A DNA stretch of 64,000 nt. Source: Halomonas sp. McH1-25 (GTDB taxonomy: Bacteria; Pseudomonadota; Gammaproteobacteria; Pseudomonadales; Halomonadaceae). Numbering within the stretch: position 1 is the stretch's first letter; every line of letters begins with the position of its first letter. The position numbers and the translations under genes are program-made. Below the pieces are notes generated by a model, which had not been told where the DNA came from, did not search any database, and saw only the letters and a program-made list of their open reading frames with translations. Of the stretch, positions 8,161 through 17,353 are shown in pieces. The stretch lies in contig NZ_JAKRFI010000004.1 of the NCBI RefSeq assembly GCF_022348165.1, positions 248,001 through 312,000 on the forward strand. The letters run 5' to 3'.

Positions 8161-8960
8161 GTCCGCACTCCCGCCAGATGGTTGGCAATCGACACCATCT
8201 CGGCCACCGTCAGTGTCTGGGGCCGTCTAGCAGGATCGATACCCAGAGACTCCAGCGCTTCCGCCGATACCCTGCCCTTGAGGTTGTTGCGCAGGGTCTT
8301 GCGGCGTTGCGAAAACGCCTCCCGCACGATGTCGGCGAACAGTACCTCGTCGATGGCCTGGGCCGGCAGTGTCTCATGAGGAACCAGACGGACGATGGCG
8401 GAATCTACCTTGGGACGCGGAATGAACGCTTCGGGCGGCACGATGAACAGCGAGTCCACTTGGCAATGGTACTGCGCCATGATCGACAGTCGCCCCCAGT
8501 CGGCACTGCCCGGTTCGGCCGCGAGCCGCTCGACGACTTCCTTCTGCAGCATGAAGTGCATGTCGGCGACCGCACCCCGCTGGGCCAGCAAATGGAAGAT
8601 CAGCGGAGTGGATATGTTATAGGGCAGGTTGCCCACCACGCGTAGCGACGGCCCATCGCCCTTGAGTTCGGCAAAGTCGAACTTCAGCGCGTCGCCTTCG
8701 TGCACACTGAATTCGGGATAGTTGAAAAACTGCACGCGCAGGCCCGGAACCAAGTCACGATCGAGTTCGATGACATCCAGCGCCCCGGCCGCCTCGAGCA
8801 GCGGCGCAGTAAGTGCGCCCTGCCCCGGGCCGATCTCGACCAGGCGCTGTCCGGGGCGCGGCGCGATGGCGCGTACGATGCGCGAGATGATGCCCGGATC
8901 GCGCAGAAAATTCTGTCCGAAACGTTTACGGGCTCGATGAACCGGAGGGCGAGAAGACAT
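8157..8960 (-). CDS. rsmA: 16S rRNA dimethyladenosine transferase RsmA (KsgA)
   Basis: Dimethylates the two adjacent adenines in the 3' hairpin of 16S rRNA late in small-subunit assembly. The ATG at 8960 gives 267 aa beginning MSSRPPVHRARKRFGQNFL; an upstream in-frame start at 9029 would add 23 unlikely residues. The SAM motif EIGPGQGALT and the catalytic NLPYNIST motif are present. It is separated from pdxA by about 110 bp and coupled to apaG by an ATGA overlap. Confidence 0.97.
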   Translation of the reverse strand: MSSRPPVHRARKRFGQNFLRDPGIISRIVRAIAPRPGQRLVEIGPGQGALTAPLLEAAGALDVIELDRDLVPGLRVQFFNYPEFSVHEGDALKFDFAELKGDGPSLRVVGNLPYNISTPLIFHLLAQRGAVADMHFMLQKEVVERLAAEPGSADWGRLSIMAQYHCQVDSLFIVPPEAFIPRPKVDSAIVRLVPHETLPAQAIDEVLFADIVREAFSQRRKTLRNNLKGRVSAEALESLGIDPARRPQTLTVAEMVSIANHLAGVRT

Positions 8961-9071
8961 GCGAAAGAAGCATCCTTGATCATATGCGAGGGTATCGCCG
9001 AGCCCGTACGCTACCGTATGGCAGGACACGGGCTGCAGTTATTCACTAACGGTCATGGCGGGCGGGCACGC

Positions 9072-10100
9072 TTAGCGCCCGATTGCCTGCCCAGTGGCCA
9101 TTTCCGCGGCGACTTCCAGCGCGACACGCAAGCTGCCGGTATCGGCCGTCGCGGTGCCGGCCAGATCGAGCGCCGTTCCATGGTCTACCGAGGTCCGCAC
9201 GATGGGCAGCCCCAGGGTGATGTTGGCGGCACGTCCGAAGCCGGCATACTTGAGGACCGGCAGCCCCTGGTCATGATACATCGCCAGGACGGCGTCCACG
9301 CCTTCCAGGTGGCGCGGCGTGAATAGCGTATCGGCGGGCAGAGGCCCGTCGAGCTGCATTCCCTCACCGCGCAGCCGCTCCAGTGTCGGAGCGATCACCT
9401 CGAGTTCCTCACGCCCCAGGTGCCCGCCCTCGCCGGCATGCGGGTTGAGACCGCACACCGCGATACGCGGCGCGACAATGCCGAAATGCCGCTCGAGATC
9501 CATGGCCAGGATACGCAACACCCGCGTCAGCCCCTGATCGGTGACGGCATCGGCCACCTCGCGCAGCGGCAGGTGAGTGGTAGCCAGGGCGACGCGCAGA
9601 TCCTGGACGCCGGTCGGCGTGTCGAGACGCGTTGCCAGCATCATCACGACCTCGTCGACGCGACATGCATCGCGTAGATACTCGGTATGCCCGGTGAAAC
9701 CGGCATGTCCGCCTTCGATGATCACCCCCTTGTGCAGCGGCGCCGTGACCATCGCTCCGGCTTCGCCCCGACGACAGGCTTCGATGGCCCGGTCGAGTGT
9801 CGCCAGCACATAGTCGGCATTGGCCGGATCGAGCTTGCCCGGCAGCGCCTGGGCCTGGAGCGCCACCGGCCATACCGGCAACACGCCGGTACGCGCATCG
9901 GGGATCGCCTGCCCCGGGTTGAGCACGGCGATATCGACCTCGAGCTTCAGCCTGGCGGCACGCTCGGCGAGCATATCGGGATCGCCCACGGCCACTACAC
10001 GTCCGGGCAGCGGCATCTGCGATGCTGCCACCATCAGTGTCAGGTCAGGCCCGATGCCGGCGGGCTCGCCCGTGGTAAGCGCCAGGATGGGGAACGTCAT
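9072..10100 (-). CDS. pdxA: 4-hydroxythreonine-4-phosphate dehydrogenase PdxA
   Basis: Metal- and NAD-dependent enzyme of the DXP-dependent pyridoxal phosphate pathway. It is 342 aa. The TTGEPAGIGPD N-terminus, the GHTEYL motif, the metal-site MYHDQG motif and the late RTSVDHGTALD motif are all present. The start overlaps the surA stop by four bases. The neighbourhood surA-pdxA-rsmA matches E. coli. Confidence 0.97.
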   Translation of the reverse strand: MTFPILALTTGEPAGIGPDLTLMVAASQMPLPGRVVAVGDPDMLAERAARLKLEVDIAVLNPGQAIPDARTGVLPVWPVALQAQALPGKLDPANADYVLATLDRAIEACRRGEAGAMVTAPLHKGVIIEGGHAGFTGHTEYLRDACRVDEVVMMLATRLDTPTGVQDLRVALATTHLPLREVADAVTDQGLTRVLRILAMDLERHFGIVAPRIAVCGLNPHAGEGGHLGREELEVIAPTLERLRGEGMQLDGPLPADTLFTPRHLEGVDAVLAMYHDQGLPVLKYAGFGRAANITLGLPIVRTSVDHGTALDLAGTATADTGSLRVALEVAAEMATGQAIGR

Positions 10101-11083
10101 GAACCGCTCTGCTCCAACCGAGTGTCGACGTAGGCATCGGCACGAATCTGCTGAACCCAGGCCTCGAGTTCATCGTTGACCTTACGCTGGAAGATCAGCT
10201 GACGCACCTGATCGCGCTGGGCCGCGCCCGACTGATCGCTGCCTTCGCGATCCATTAGCTTGACCAGATGAAAGCCACTGGGACTACGGATCGGCTCGCT
10301 GACCTGACCGATACTCAAGCCACCGATCACGTCGGTGAAGATCGACGGTAGCTCACCGGCCTGACGCCACCCCAGGTCGCCGCCTTCCAGCGCGTTGGCG
10401 CCATCGGACTCCGCAGCGGCCACGTTGGCGAAGTCGGCGCCGCTCTGCAAACGCTCGTACAGGGCTTGCGCTTGTTGGCGTGCGGCTTCGACCTGGTCGG
10501 GAGACGGCGACTGGGGCACGGCCACCAGGATGTGCCCCAACCGATAGCGGACGTTGGCATTGGCGCCCTGCTGCTCGAGATAACGCTCCACTTCGCGATC
10601 GGAAATATTGACGCGACTGGCCACACGCCGCTGCTGCAACTCGCGCATCAGCATCTCGCGCCGGATCTGCTCGCGAACCACGGCCAGCGACAGGCCATCG
10701 GCCTCCAAGGCATCGGCGAACTGATCGACACTCATGCCATTGTTCTCGGCGATGGTGCGCACCGCCCGGTTCAACTCGGTATCGTCCACCGTCAGATTGG
10801 CCTGTTCGGCCATCTGCAACTGGATCTGCTCGACAATCATGCGCTCCAGCACCTGGCGGCGCAGGACGGCATCATCGGGCATGGCGATATTGCGACTCGC
10901 CAACTGGGTGCGCGCCTGGATCATGCGATCCTCGAGTTCGCTGGCCATGATGGCGTCGTCGTTGACGACCGCCACGATGCGATCCAGCGGCTCTTCCACG
11001 GCCCATGCCGATGCTGATACCCCAGTCAGGGAAAGCGCCAGCATCAGGGCCAGGCTCCACGAAGCAAACCAACGTCTGCGCAT
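10097..11083 (-). CDS. surA: Periplasmic chaperone SurA with a single parvulin domain
   Basis: Outer-membrane protein chaperone and peptidyl-prolyl isomerase. The ATG at 11083 gives 328 aa; a TTG two codons upstream is possible. A signal peptide ends near ASAWA. The N-terminal chaperone region (VAVVNDDAIMASELEDR) follows, then one parvulin domain (about residues 170-285, LGHILVAVPQ to GFHLVKLMD), then directly the C-terminal helix. E. coli SurA is 428 aa and has two parvulin domains; the one kept here resembles the first by its SPDQVEA segment. It lies 13 bp after lptD, whose product is a known SurA client. Confidence 0.92.
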   Translation of the reverse strand: MRRRWFASWSLALMLALSLTGVSASAWAVEEPLDRIVAVVNDDAIMASELEDRMIQARTQLASRNIAMPDDAVLRRQVLERMIVEQIQLQMAEQANLTVDDTELNRAVRTIAENNGMSVDQFADALEADGLSLAVVREQIRREMLMRELQQRRVASRVNISDREVERYLEQQGANANVRYRLGHILVAVPQSPSPDQVEAARQQAQALYERLQSGADFANVAAAESDGANALEGGDLGWRQAGELPSIFTDVIGGLSIGQVSEPIRSPSGFHLVKLMDREGSDQSGAAQRDQVRQLIFQRKVNDELEAWVQQIRADAYVDTRLEQSGS

Positions 11084-11096
11084 TAACAAACCTCAC

Positions 11097-13520
11097 TCAC
11101 TGTTGGAATTGGGTCGGCCGATAACCCGGAATGGACTCTTCGAAGAAGCTTTCGGTTCCCTGACCGACGCCCCCCAGGCCCTTGAACACGAAGCGCAGGA
11201 ATATCCCACGGTCGGAATAATCGTCGTCGATGGTATTCGCGGTGTCGTTGTCCTCGATCCACTCGCGCCACGCCACCTGAACGCCGTAGCAGCAATCGTT
11301 CCACTGCACGCCGGCCAGTTGTTCCAGGGCTCGATCGTTGGTGTTGTCGTACGTGTAGCGACCGATCAGGTCCAGGCTGGCCGTGGCCCGGTAGGCGAAC
11401 GATACGTCGAAGTCCTCCCGGTTATACCCAAGGCGGTCCTCTGCATCGCCGGAGGGATCGAAGCCCTGTAGCTGCCAGCGATATCCCAGGTTCAGCACGT
11501 GCCCCTCGGGATGCCGATAACGCAGGTAGGTGGCCGTGCGCTCGGTCAGTTCGCGGTGCGCATCGTAGAACCACTCGTAGCGCGCACTCCAGCGGTCGGT
11601 CACCTGCCAGTCGAGCTGCGTCACCACCGGCGAGCGATCGCGGGTGGCATCGTACCAGGCCTGGTAGTTGCTACCCCGGTCGGGCAATTCCAGGTCGCCC
11701 TCCATGCCGATGACGCGATCCTCGAGGTAGGCGCTCTGACCTACGCCCAGAGATAGACGCTCACGGCCGCTGTCGTCCTCGATGAAACGGGTCGACACGC
11801 CATACGAGAGCTTGTTGACGTCGCCCACCCGGTCGGCACCCGAGAAACGATAGGGCGTCCACAACTGGCTCCAGGAAAACGCTCTCTCGTCGGTATCGAA
11901 ATCGGGAAACTCGCTCTGGTCCCGCTCCGGCACGTAAGCGTAGTAAAGGCGAGGCTCCAGCGTCTGGCGCCACGCCGCATCGAACAGATCGACGTCGCGC
12001 TCGAAGATCAGTCCGCCATCCAGCGAGCTGACCGGTACGGTACGCGTCAGGCCGGTGTCGAAGTCGGTCTCGCGCTCACCGTAGTCGAGATCATAGGCGG
12101 TGTAGAGCAGCGCGAAGCGCGGCTCGAGGAACCCCCACGATTCGTCGCCCCGCCAACCCACGGCCGGCGCCAGGTGCACGCGCGAGCCGGTGGCCGATTC
12201 GCGCAGCGGCACCTCGGTCGCGTCCACGTCGCGCCAGAAGTAGGTCGCATTGGAGCGCCACTGCTGGTAGAGCCCGTTGTCCTGCGACCAGCTGGCGTTG
12301 GCGGTCAGGCTGGGCAGGCGGTAGAACGGCTTGTCGTTCTCGGCAAGCGGATACTCGAGTCGCTGATACCCCTGGGTCTTGGCTTCGAGATACCAGGTCG
12401 TGCCGCTGTAGCTGAGCTGGGCCAGCCGGGACAGGTATTCGGTTTCGGTCTCGCCGAAGTCCCGACCGAAGTCGTCGAAGTAGCGCCCGTCACTGGCCGC
12501 GCCATAGCGCAGGTTATAGCGCAGCCGGGGCGTGAAGCGGCCACGGTGCAGATAATCGAAGTACCAACGTTCCTCACCCTCGAAGGCGTCGTCCGGGTCG
12601 TTGGGGTTGTCGCTTTCGCCGGCCTTGTCGCTGGCTAGGTACGCTCCCTCGACCTGCCCTTCGTCCGTGGGGAACAGGTAGCGGAACTCACCGCCCATCA
12701 GCAGGCCGTGGTTGCTGATCCAGCGCGGCGTGACGGTGGCATCGTAATTGGGCGCCAGATTGAGGTAATAGGGCTGCGCATAATCGAAAGAGTCGCCGGA
12801 AATGCCGATGGTCGGCCACAGGAACCCCGACTGGCGGCGATCGTCGATGGGAAAGCGTACCCAGGGCCAATAGAACACCGGTACGTGGCCGACCTCCAGG
12901 CGCGCGTGGGTAGCGGTGCCGAAGCCCTCCTCGCGATCCAGAACCACATCGTTGCTGACCAGGCGCCAGAGGTTGTTGCCAGGTTCGCAGGTGGTGTAGC
13001 TGGCCTCGCTCAAGCGATAGCGGCCATCCTCGAGCCGGGCCAGACGCTGGGCATCGCCGCGCAGACGCTGCTGATGCACGACATAATGCGCGGTATCGAC
13101 CTGGGCGGCATCGCTGTCGAGAGCCAACTGCCCCGACTCGCCGCGTACCAGCAGGCCACGATCACGCAGGGTCAATGGCCCTTCCGCGAAGGCGGTATCC
13201 CTCGCCGCGTTGACACGCACCAGTGGGGCCTGGAGCTGGCTGGTGTCGCGCCGCAACACGACCTCGCCACGCAGCAGCGTTTCCCCTCCCTCGCCATATT
13301 CGGCGCTTTCCGATGCCGACAGGATCTGCTCAGGCGTTTCGCCGGGAGCAAGCGCATAGGGAGGCATGACGTAGCGGCCCCGACAGAGGGCATTGGGTGG
13401 GGCATCCGCCCCCCAAGGCTGCCAGTCGAGACGTTCCGCCGGCAGCGACGGCGGTGGTGCCGCCTGGGCATGGTGCGCGGCCAGGCCGGCAAGGGCAGTC
13501 CACAACAATCGCTTGCCCAT
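11097..13520 (-). CDS. lptD: LPS-assembly protein LptD
   Basis: Outer-membrane beta-barrel that inserts lipopolysaccharide into the outer leaflet with LptE. The ATG at 13520 gives 807 aa with a signal peptide (MGKRLLWTALAGLAAHHAQA). The periplasmic jellyroll follows, then a long barrel rich in Tyr and Trp. The four cysteines expected for the two interdomain disulfides are visible: C46, one in YTTCEPGNN, and the CC pair in WNDCCYG near the C-terminus. It heads the lptD-surA-pdxA operon. A TATAAT hexamer on the minus strand at 13559-13554 may be its -10. Confidence 0.97.
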   Translation of the reverse strand: MGKRLLWTALAGLAAHHAQAAPPPSLPAERLDWQPWGADAPPNALCRGRYVMPPYALAPGETPEQILSASESAEYGEGGETLLRGEVVLRRDTSQLQAPLVRVNAARDTAFAEGPLTLRDRGLLVRGESGQLALDSDAAQVDTAHYVVHQQRLRGDAQRLARLEDGRYRLSEASYTTCEPGNNLWRLVSNDVVLDREEGFGTATHARLEVGHVPVFYWPWVRFPIDDRRQSGFLWPTIGISGDSFDYAQPYYLNLAPNYDATVTPRWISNHGLLMGGEFRYLFPTDEGQVEGAYLASDKAGESDNPNDPDDAFEGEERWYFDYLHRGRFTPRLRYNLRYGAASDGRYFDDFGRDFGETETEYLSRLAQLSYSGTTWYLEAKTQGYQRLEYPLAENDKPFYRLPSLTANASWSQDNGLYQQWRSNATYFWRDVDATEVPLRESATGSRVHLAPAVGWRGDESWGFLEPRFALLYTAYDLDYGERETDFDTGLTRTVPVSSLDGGLIFERDVDLFDAAWRQTLEPRLYYAYVPERDQSEFPDFDTDERAFSWSQLWTPYRFSGADRVGDVNKLSYGVSTRFIEDDSGRERLSLGVGQSAYLEDRVIGMEGDLELPDRGSNYQAWYDATRDRSPVVTQLDWQVTDRWSARYEWFYDAHRELTERTATYLRYRHPEGHVLNLGYRWQLQGFDPSGDAEDRLGYNREDFDVSFAYRATASLDLIGRYTYDNTNDRALEQLAGVQWNDCCYGVQVAWREWIEDNDTANTIDDDYSDRGIFLRFVFKGLGGVGQGTESFFEESIPGYRPTQFQQ

Positions 13521-13668
13521 GAATCCTCGGTGTCCTTGACGGTTGGAATCGGTATTATACAGTCCCCATGCCGCACGTCCTCCCCTCGATCGCGCAGCGG
13601 GTCGAGAGGTTGCGCTGGGAAGCCTCAGCATGCGGCGGCGAGCCGACCCCGTCAACCAAGGAGCCTGC

Positions 13669-14712
13669 ATGCCGAACGACGCCAATGCCTCTCGCCTCGA
13701 CGCCCTGCGCGACTGGGTCGCCATACGCCATGACCTGCCCGTAAGTCAGGTTCGCCTCGCGCTGGCGGCCGGCGACGCCAGCTTTCGGCGCTACTTCCGG
13801 CTATGGCTACCGGACGGGACCACCCGCATCCTGATGGATGCGCCACCGGAGCATGAGGACAGCCGCCCGTTCGTTGCCATTGCCCGCGACTGGCGCGACG
13901 CCGGCCTGCCCGTTCCCGCCCTGCATGCGCAGGACCTGGATGCCGGCTTCATCGAACTCGAGGACCTCGGCGACACGCCCATGCACCTGTTGCTGTGTGA
14001 CGAGGACAGCAAAGCCGCCCTGACCTGGCAGGGGCACGCCCTGGCTCTGATCGACACCCTGCAGAACCAAGCGCCGGTCGGCTCGTTGCCCGCCTATGAC
14101 GAGGCCTTGCTGGGTCGCGAACTGGACCTGTTTCCCGAGTGGTGCCTGACGCGCTTTCTGGCCATCGACCCGCCACCCAACTGGCAAAGGCATCGCCAGC
14201 GTCTGATCGAGACGGCGCTGAGCCAGCCACGCGTCGCCGTGCATCGCGACTTCGATGCCATGAATCTGATGGTGCATGGCGAACGGCTGTGGCTGCTCGA
14301 TTTTCAGGATGCCGTCGATGGCCCGCTCAGCTACGACATGATCTCGCTGCTGCGGGGCCGCTACTGGCGTTTCCCCCGCGCGCGTTTCGCCACCTGGGTC
14401 GAGGACTTTCGCCAGCGCGCCATCGCGGATGGCCGGCTGCCCGAGCACGTCGATCACGACACCTTCCTGCACATGGCCGATGCCATGGCCGCGCAACGCT
14501 CGCTCAAGGTGCTCGGCATATTCTGCCGCCTGACGTTGCGTGACGCCAAACAGGGTTACCTCGAGCGTCTGCCCCGCTTTTTCGAGCATTTGCGTGACAG
14601 TCTGGCGCCGTGGCCCGATTACGCCGGGCTGGTCGACTGGCTCGACAACACCTTCGCGCCGGCATTGACCCAGGCACTGGCCCAGCACGCCCGCCGGGAA
14701 GGGCAATCATGA
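13669..14712 (+). CDS. amgK: N-acetylmuramate/N-acetylglucosamine kinase AmgK
   Basis: Phosphorylates the anomeric position of MurNAc or GlcNAc in the cell-wall recycling bypass. The ATG at 13669 has an AAGGAG site; the product is 347 aa. The phosphotransferase (APH) fold is seen in HRDFDAMNLM (catalytic Asp and the Asn that binds metal) and LLDFQDA. It overlaps murU by four bases. The amgK-murU pair is known from Pseudomonas putida, where it supports UDP-MurNAc synthesis independent of MurA and hence intrinsic fosfomycin tolerance. It is divergent from lptD. Confidence 0.93.
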   Translation: MPNDANASRLDALRDWVAIRHDLPVSQVRLALAAGDASFRRYFRLWLPDGTTRILMDAPPEHEDSRPFVAIARDWRDAGLPVPALHAQDLDAGFIELEDLGDTPMHLLLCDEDSKAALTWQGHALALIDTLQNQAPVGSLPAYDEALLGRELDLFPEWCLTRFLAIDPPPNWQRHRQRLIETALSQPRVAVHRDFDAMNLMVHGERLWLLDFQDAVDGPLSYDMISLLRGRYWRFPRARFATWVEDFRQRAIADGRLPEHVDHDTFLHMADAMAAQRSLKVLGIFCRLTLRDAKQGYLERLPRFFEHLRDSLAPWPDYAGLVDWLDNTFAPALTQALAQHARREGQS

Positions 14713-15374
14713 AGGCAATGATTTTGGCTGCCGGGCTGGGTACGCGCATGCGCCCGCTCACCGACCACTGCCCCAAGCCGCTGCTCGAGGTCGGCGACAA
14801 GCCGCTGATCGTGCATCATATCGACCACCTGAAGGCACTGGGCATCACGGATATCGTGATCAACGTCAGCTACCGTGCGCAGCAGATCGTCGACGCGCTG
14901 GGCGACGGGTCGGCCCATGGCGTCAACATCCGCTGGAGCCACGAGCCGACCCCACTGGAAACCGGCGGCGGCATTCGCCAGGCGCTGCCGCTACTCGGCG
15001 CGTCGCCGTTTCTGCTGGTCAATGGCGACGTATGGTGCGAGATCGCCCCGCCCTGGCTGGCGCCACTCGGCGGCGATCTGGCCCGCCTGGTGCTGGTCGA
15101 CAATCCCGAGCATCACCCCGAGGGAGACTTCCCTCTCGACACGGCAGGCCGGGTCCACGCCAGCGGCGAGCCACGCCTGACCTTCAGCGGCATCAGCCTG
15201 ATCGATCCGGCTTTAGTGGCCGACCGGCCCGAGGGCGCCTTCAAACTGGCCCCGTTACTGCGCGACGCCATACAGGCCGGTCGCGTTGCCGGCTGCCATC
15301 ATCGCGGCCCCTGGGTCGACGTCGGCACGCCCGAGCGACTACAGGCCCTGGATGCCTGGCTGAAGCGCCGCTGA
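14709..15374 (+). CDS. murU: N-acetylmuramate alpha-1-phosphate uridylyltransferase MurU
   Basis: Converts MurNAc-1-phosphate and UTP to UDP-MurNAc, the step after AmgK. The product is 221 aa, near the P. putida length. The nucleotidyltransferase signature AAGLGTRMRPLT and the KPLL lysine are at the N-terminus; LVNGDVWCE carries a metal-binding Asp and GPWVDVGTPERL is near the C-terminus. The start overlaps the amgK stop (ATGA), so the pair is translationally coupled. Confidence 0.93.
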   Translation: MKAMILAAGLGTRMRPLTDHCPKPLLEVGDKPLIVHHIDHLKALGITDIVINVSYRAQQIVDALGDGSAHGVNIRWSHEPTPLETGGGIRQALPLLGASPFLLVNGDVWCEIAPPWLAPLGGDLARLVLVDNPEHHPEGDFPLDTAGRVHASGEPRLTFSGISLIDPALVADRPEGAFKLAPLLRDAIQAGRVAGCHHRGPWVDVGTPERLQALDAWLKRR

Positions 15375-15458
15375 ACGGGACAGGACCCGCCGACTCGATG
15401 ACATGGACAGGATGCTATCCTGCGACACCACGATACCAACCAGAAGGAAAGCGAATCG

Positions 15459-15878
15459 ATGAAAGCCAGCGTCAAGTGGACCGACGGTCGCCAGTTCGTG
15501 GCGGAATCCGGCAGTGGTCACAGTGTGGTCATCGATGGCCCGCCCGACCACGGCGGCCGCAACACCGGTCCCCGCCCCATGGAGTTGCTGCTGATGGGCA
15601 TGGGCGCGTGCACCTCCTTCGACGTGCTGGAGATCCTCGACAAGTCGCGCGCTCCGGTCAGCGACTGCGTGGCCAGCATCGAGGCCGAACGGGCCGATAG
15701 CGTGCCGAGCGTATTCACCAAGATCCATGTGCACTTCACGGTGACCGGCAAGGGGCTCAAGGAGAACCAGGTCAAGCGTGCCGTGGAGCTTTCCGCCGAG
15801 AAGTACTGCAGTGCATCGATCATGCTCGCCCAGGGCGGCGTCGATATCACCCACTCCTATGAGATCGTCGAGGGCTAG
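15459..15878 (+). CDS. OsmC/YhfA family protein
   Basis: 139-aa protein of the OsmC/Ohr superfamily, which reduces organic peroxides through a Cys pair; the YhfA branch has no firmly assigned substrate. C51 (GACTSFDV) and C117 (EKYCSAS) are the two redox cysteines. An AGAAGGAAAG site precedes the ATG at 15459. A good intrinsic terminator follows at 15901. It lies 84 bp after murU, so it is probably a separate gene. Confidence 0.88.
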   Translation: MKASVKWTDGRQFVAESGSGHSVVIDGPPDHGGRNTGPRPMELLLMGMGACTSFDVLEILDKSRAPVSDCVASIEAERADSVPSVFTKIHVHFTVTGKGLKENQVKRAVELSAEKYCSASIMLAQGGVDITHSYEIVEG

Positions 15879-15900
15879 GCACGCCGACGAGCCTGACGCC

Positions 15901-15924
15901 AGCCCGCTCCATCCGCGGGCTTTT
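15901..15924 (+). terminator. Intrinsic terminator after the osmC-like gene
   Basis: Stem AGCCCGC with GCGGGCT (arms 15901-15907 and 15915-15921), 7-base loop, followed by T residues. It faces the minus-strand glycosylase gene that ends at 15945. Confidence 0.8.
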
Positions 15925-15944
15925 CCATCTCGCGTTCACGATGG

Positions 15945-16550
15945 TTACAGCGGCGGCGCATCGACATGACGCCACAGATAGAGCGCCAGCCACGAACGAT
16001 GCGGCGCGAATCGTGCGGCAGTGCGCGTCGTCTTGCGCCGCGGGCTGGTCAGTCGGGTCAGGGTCTTGCGTGCAGCCACGTCACCGTCCGGCCAGACGTC
16101 TTCATCTCCGTAATAGAAGATCGAAACCATGTCCGCCGTCCATTGCCCTACGCCCCACAGTGCCGTGAGCCGTCGGGAGCGCTCGGCATGGTCGAGCGGA
16201 CGCAGCGCCTCGGCCTCGAGCTCGCCCAGGCGCGCCTGTTCGGCGATGGCGCAAATGGCTCGTGTCTTGGCCATCGACAATCCGCAGGCACGCAACGCCT
16301 CGCCATTGGCCTCGATGAAATAATCGGCCAGCGGGGTTTCCCCGGCAGCCGTGAGTACGCGATTCCAGATGGCCCGCGCCGCCTTCACCGAGAGCTGCTG
16401 ACCGGCCACGGAACGACACAGTCGCTCGGCGAGAGGCTGCGAGTCATCGAAGTTGAACTCGACCGGACCGCCTCGCGCCATGGCATCGGCCAGTGCGGGA
16501 CTCAGGCCCTCGGCGATCGAGACGAAGCGTTCATGGATGACCTGCGACAT
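15945..16550 (-). CDS. DNA-3-methyladenine glycosylase (HhH-GPD family)
   Basis: Base-excision repair enzyme expected to remove alkylated purines. It is 201 aa. The helix-hairpin-helix is LWGVGQWTADM (about 131-141) and the catalytic aspartate is probably D157 in VWPDGDVAAR. SVAGQQLSVKAA near residue 47 matches the conserved alkA/Mag helix. The protein lacks the N-terminal extension of AlkA and is closer to the short Mag1 type. It ends with an unusually basic, poorly conserved tail. It is 12 bp downstream of coq7's stop on the same strand. Confidence 0.88.
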   Translation of the reverse strand: MSQVIHERFVSIAEGLSPALADAMARGGPVEFNFDDSQPLAERLCRSVAGQQLSVKAARAIWNRVLTAAGETPLADYFIEANGEALRACGLSMAKTRAICAIAEQARLGELEAEALRPLDHAERSRRLTALWGVGQWTADMVSIFYYGDEDVWPDGDVAARKTLTRLTSPRRKTTRTAARFAPHRSWLALYLWRHVDAPPL

Positions 16551-16562
16551 GGCGGGGTCGGC

Positions 16563-17204
16563 TTACACGCGGTAGACGCTCTTGGTCATCACTTTCGACA
16601 TCAGCCTCATGCCGAGCTTCACAGGCGAGGGAAACCGCGAACCGCCGGCTTCCAGCGCCCAACGTTCGTGATGCGCCTCGTCTGCACGCATCTGCTCGAG
16701 GACCGCCCGCGAACGGCGGTCGCCTGCCGGCAGTGCCTTGAGATGAGCATCGAGATGGCGGCCAACCTGCTCCTCGGTGGCAGCGACGAAGCCCAGGCTG
16801 ACCCGATCGCCTACCGCACCAGCCGTCGCCCCCAGGCCGAAGGATGCCGCATAGAACAGCGGATTGAGGTAGCTGGTCCGTCCGCCGAGTTCCTTGAGTC
16901 GTTCATCGCACCAGGCGAGATGATCGATCTCTTCCTGAGCCGCGTGTTCCATCTGCTCGCGCGTATCGGGCAGCTTGGCGGTCAGTCCCTGGCCCTGATA
17001 GAGCGCCTGGGCGCACACCTCGCCCGTGTGATTGATGCGCATCAGACCTTCGGCATGGCGACGCTCAGCATCGTCCATATCGCCATCGCGTGCCTTGATC
17101 GCTGGCGAGGGACGCGCTGGCTGGGCTGCATGAGGCACCAGCGTACGCAGCACGGTATCGAACTGGTGGATGACGTTGTCGGTACGCGTCAGCTTGCGAA
17201 GCAT
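16563..17204 (-). CDS. coq7: 3-demethoxyubiquinol 3-hydroxylase Coq7 (UbiF-type step)
   Basis: Di-iron monooxygenase for the last hydroxylation of ubiquinone. It is 213 aa. Iron ligands are visible in [27 protein letters not shown] and DEAHH. The protein has the two-repeat helical layout of the family. It is used in place of UbiF in many gammaproteobacteria. A strong hairpin lies upstream at 17264-17290, separating it from the HIT gene. Confidence 0.95.
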   Translation of the reverse strand: MLRKLTRTDNVIHQFDTVLRTLVPHAAQPARPSPAIKARDGDMDDAERRHAEGLMRINHTGEVCAQALYQGQGLTAKLPDTREQMEHAAQEEIDHLAWCDERLKELGGRTSYLNPLFYAASFGLGATAGAVGDRVSLGFVAATEEQVGRHLDAHLKALPAGDRRSRAVLEQMRADEAHHERWALEAGGSRFPSPVKLGMRLMSKVMTKSVYRV

Positions 17205-17263
17205 CGCTACCCCCTGGTAAACGAAAGGAATCTGGACCTGCCGGGGCCGACTGCCCCATCAGA

Positions 17264-17290
17264 AGGGCCACACCCGGAAGGTGTGGCCCT
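17264..17290. terminator. Strong hairpin between the HIT gene and coq7
   Basis: An 11-bp perfect stem (17264-17274 with 17280-17290) with a five-base loop CGGAA. No U-tract follows on either strand, so it may be a pause, processing or factor-dependent site downstream of the minus-strand HIT gene. Confidence 0.55.
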
Positions 17291-17353
17291 GTATGCACCG
17301 GATGCGTCGTAGCACTCGTCATGGAGGATCCGTCGCACGGATCGCTGCTGCGG

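Noticed and set aside
15966-17312. 448-codon open frame on the plus strand across the glycosylase and coq7
   Set aside because: It spans two genuine minus-strand genes and the gap between them; no domain is recognisable.
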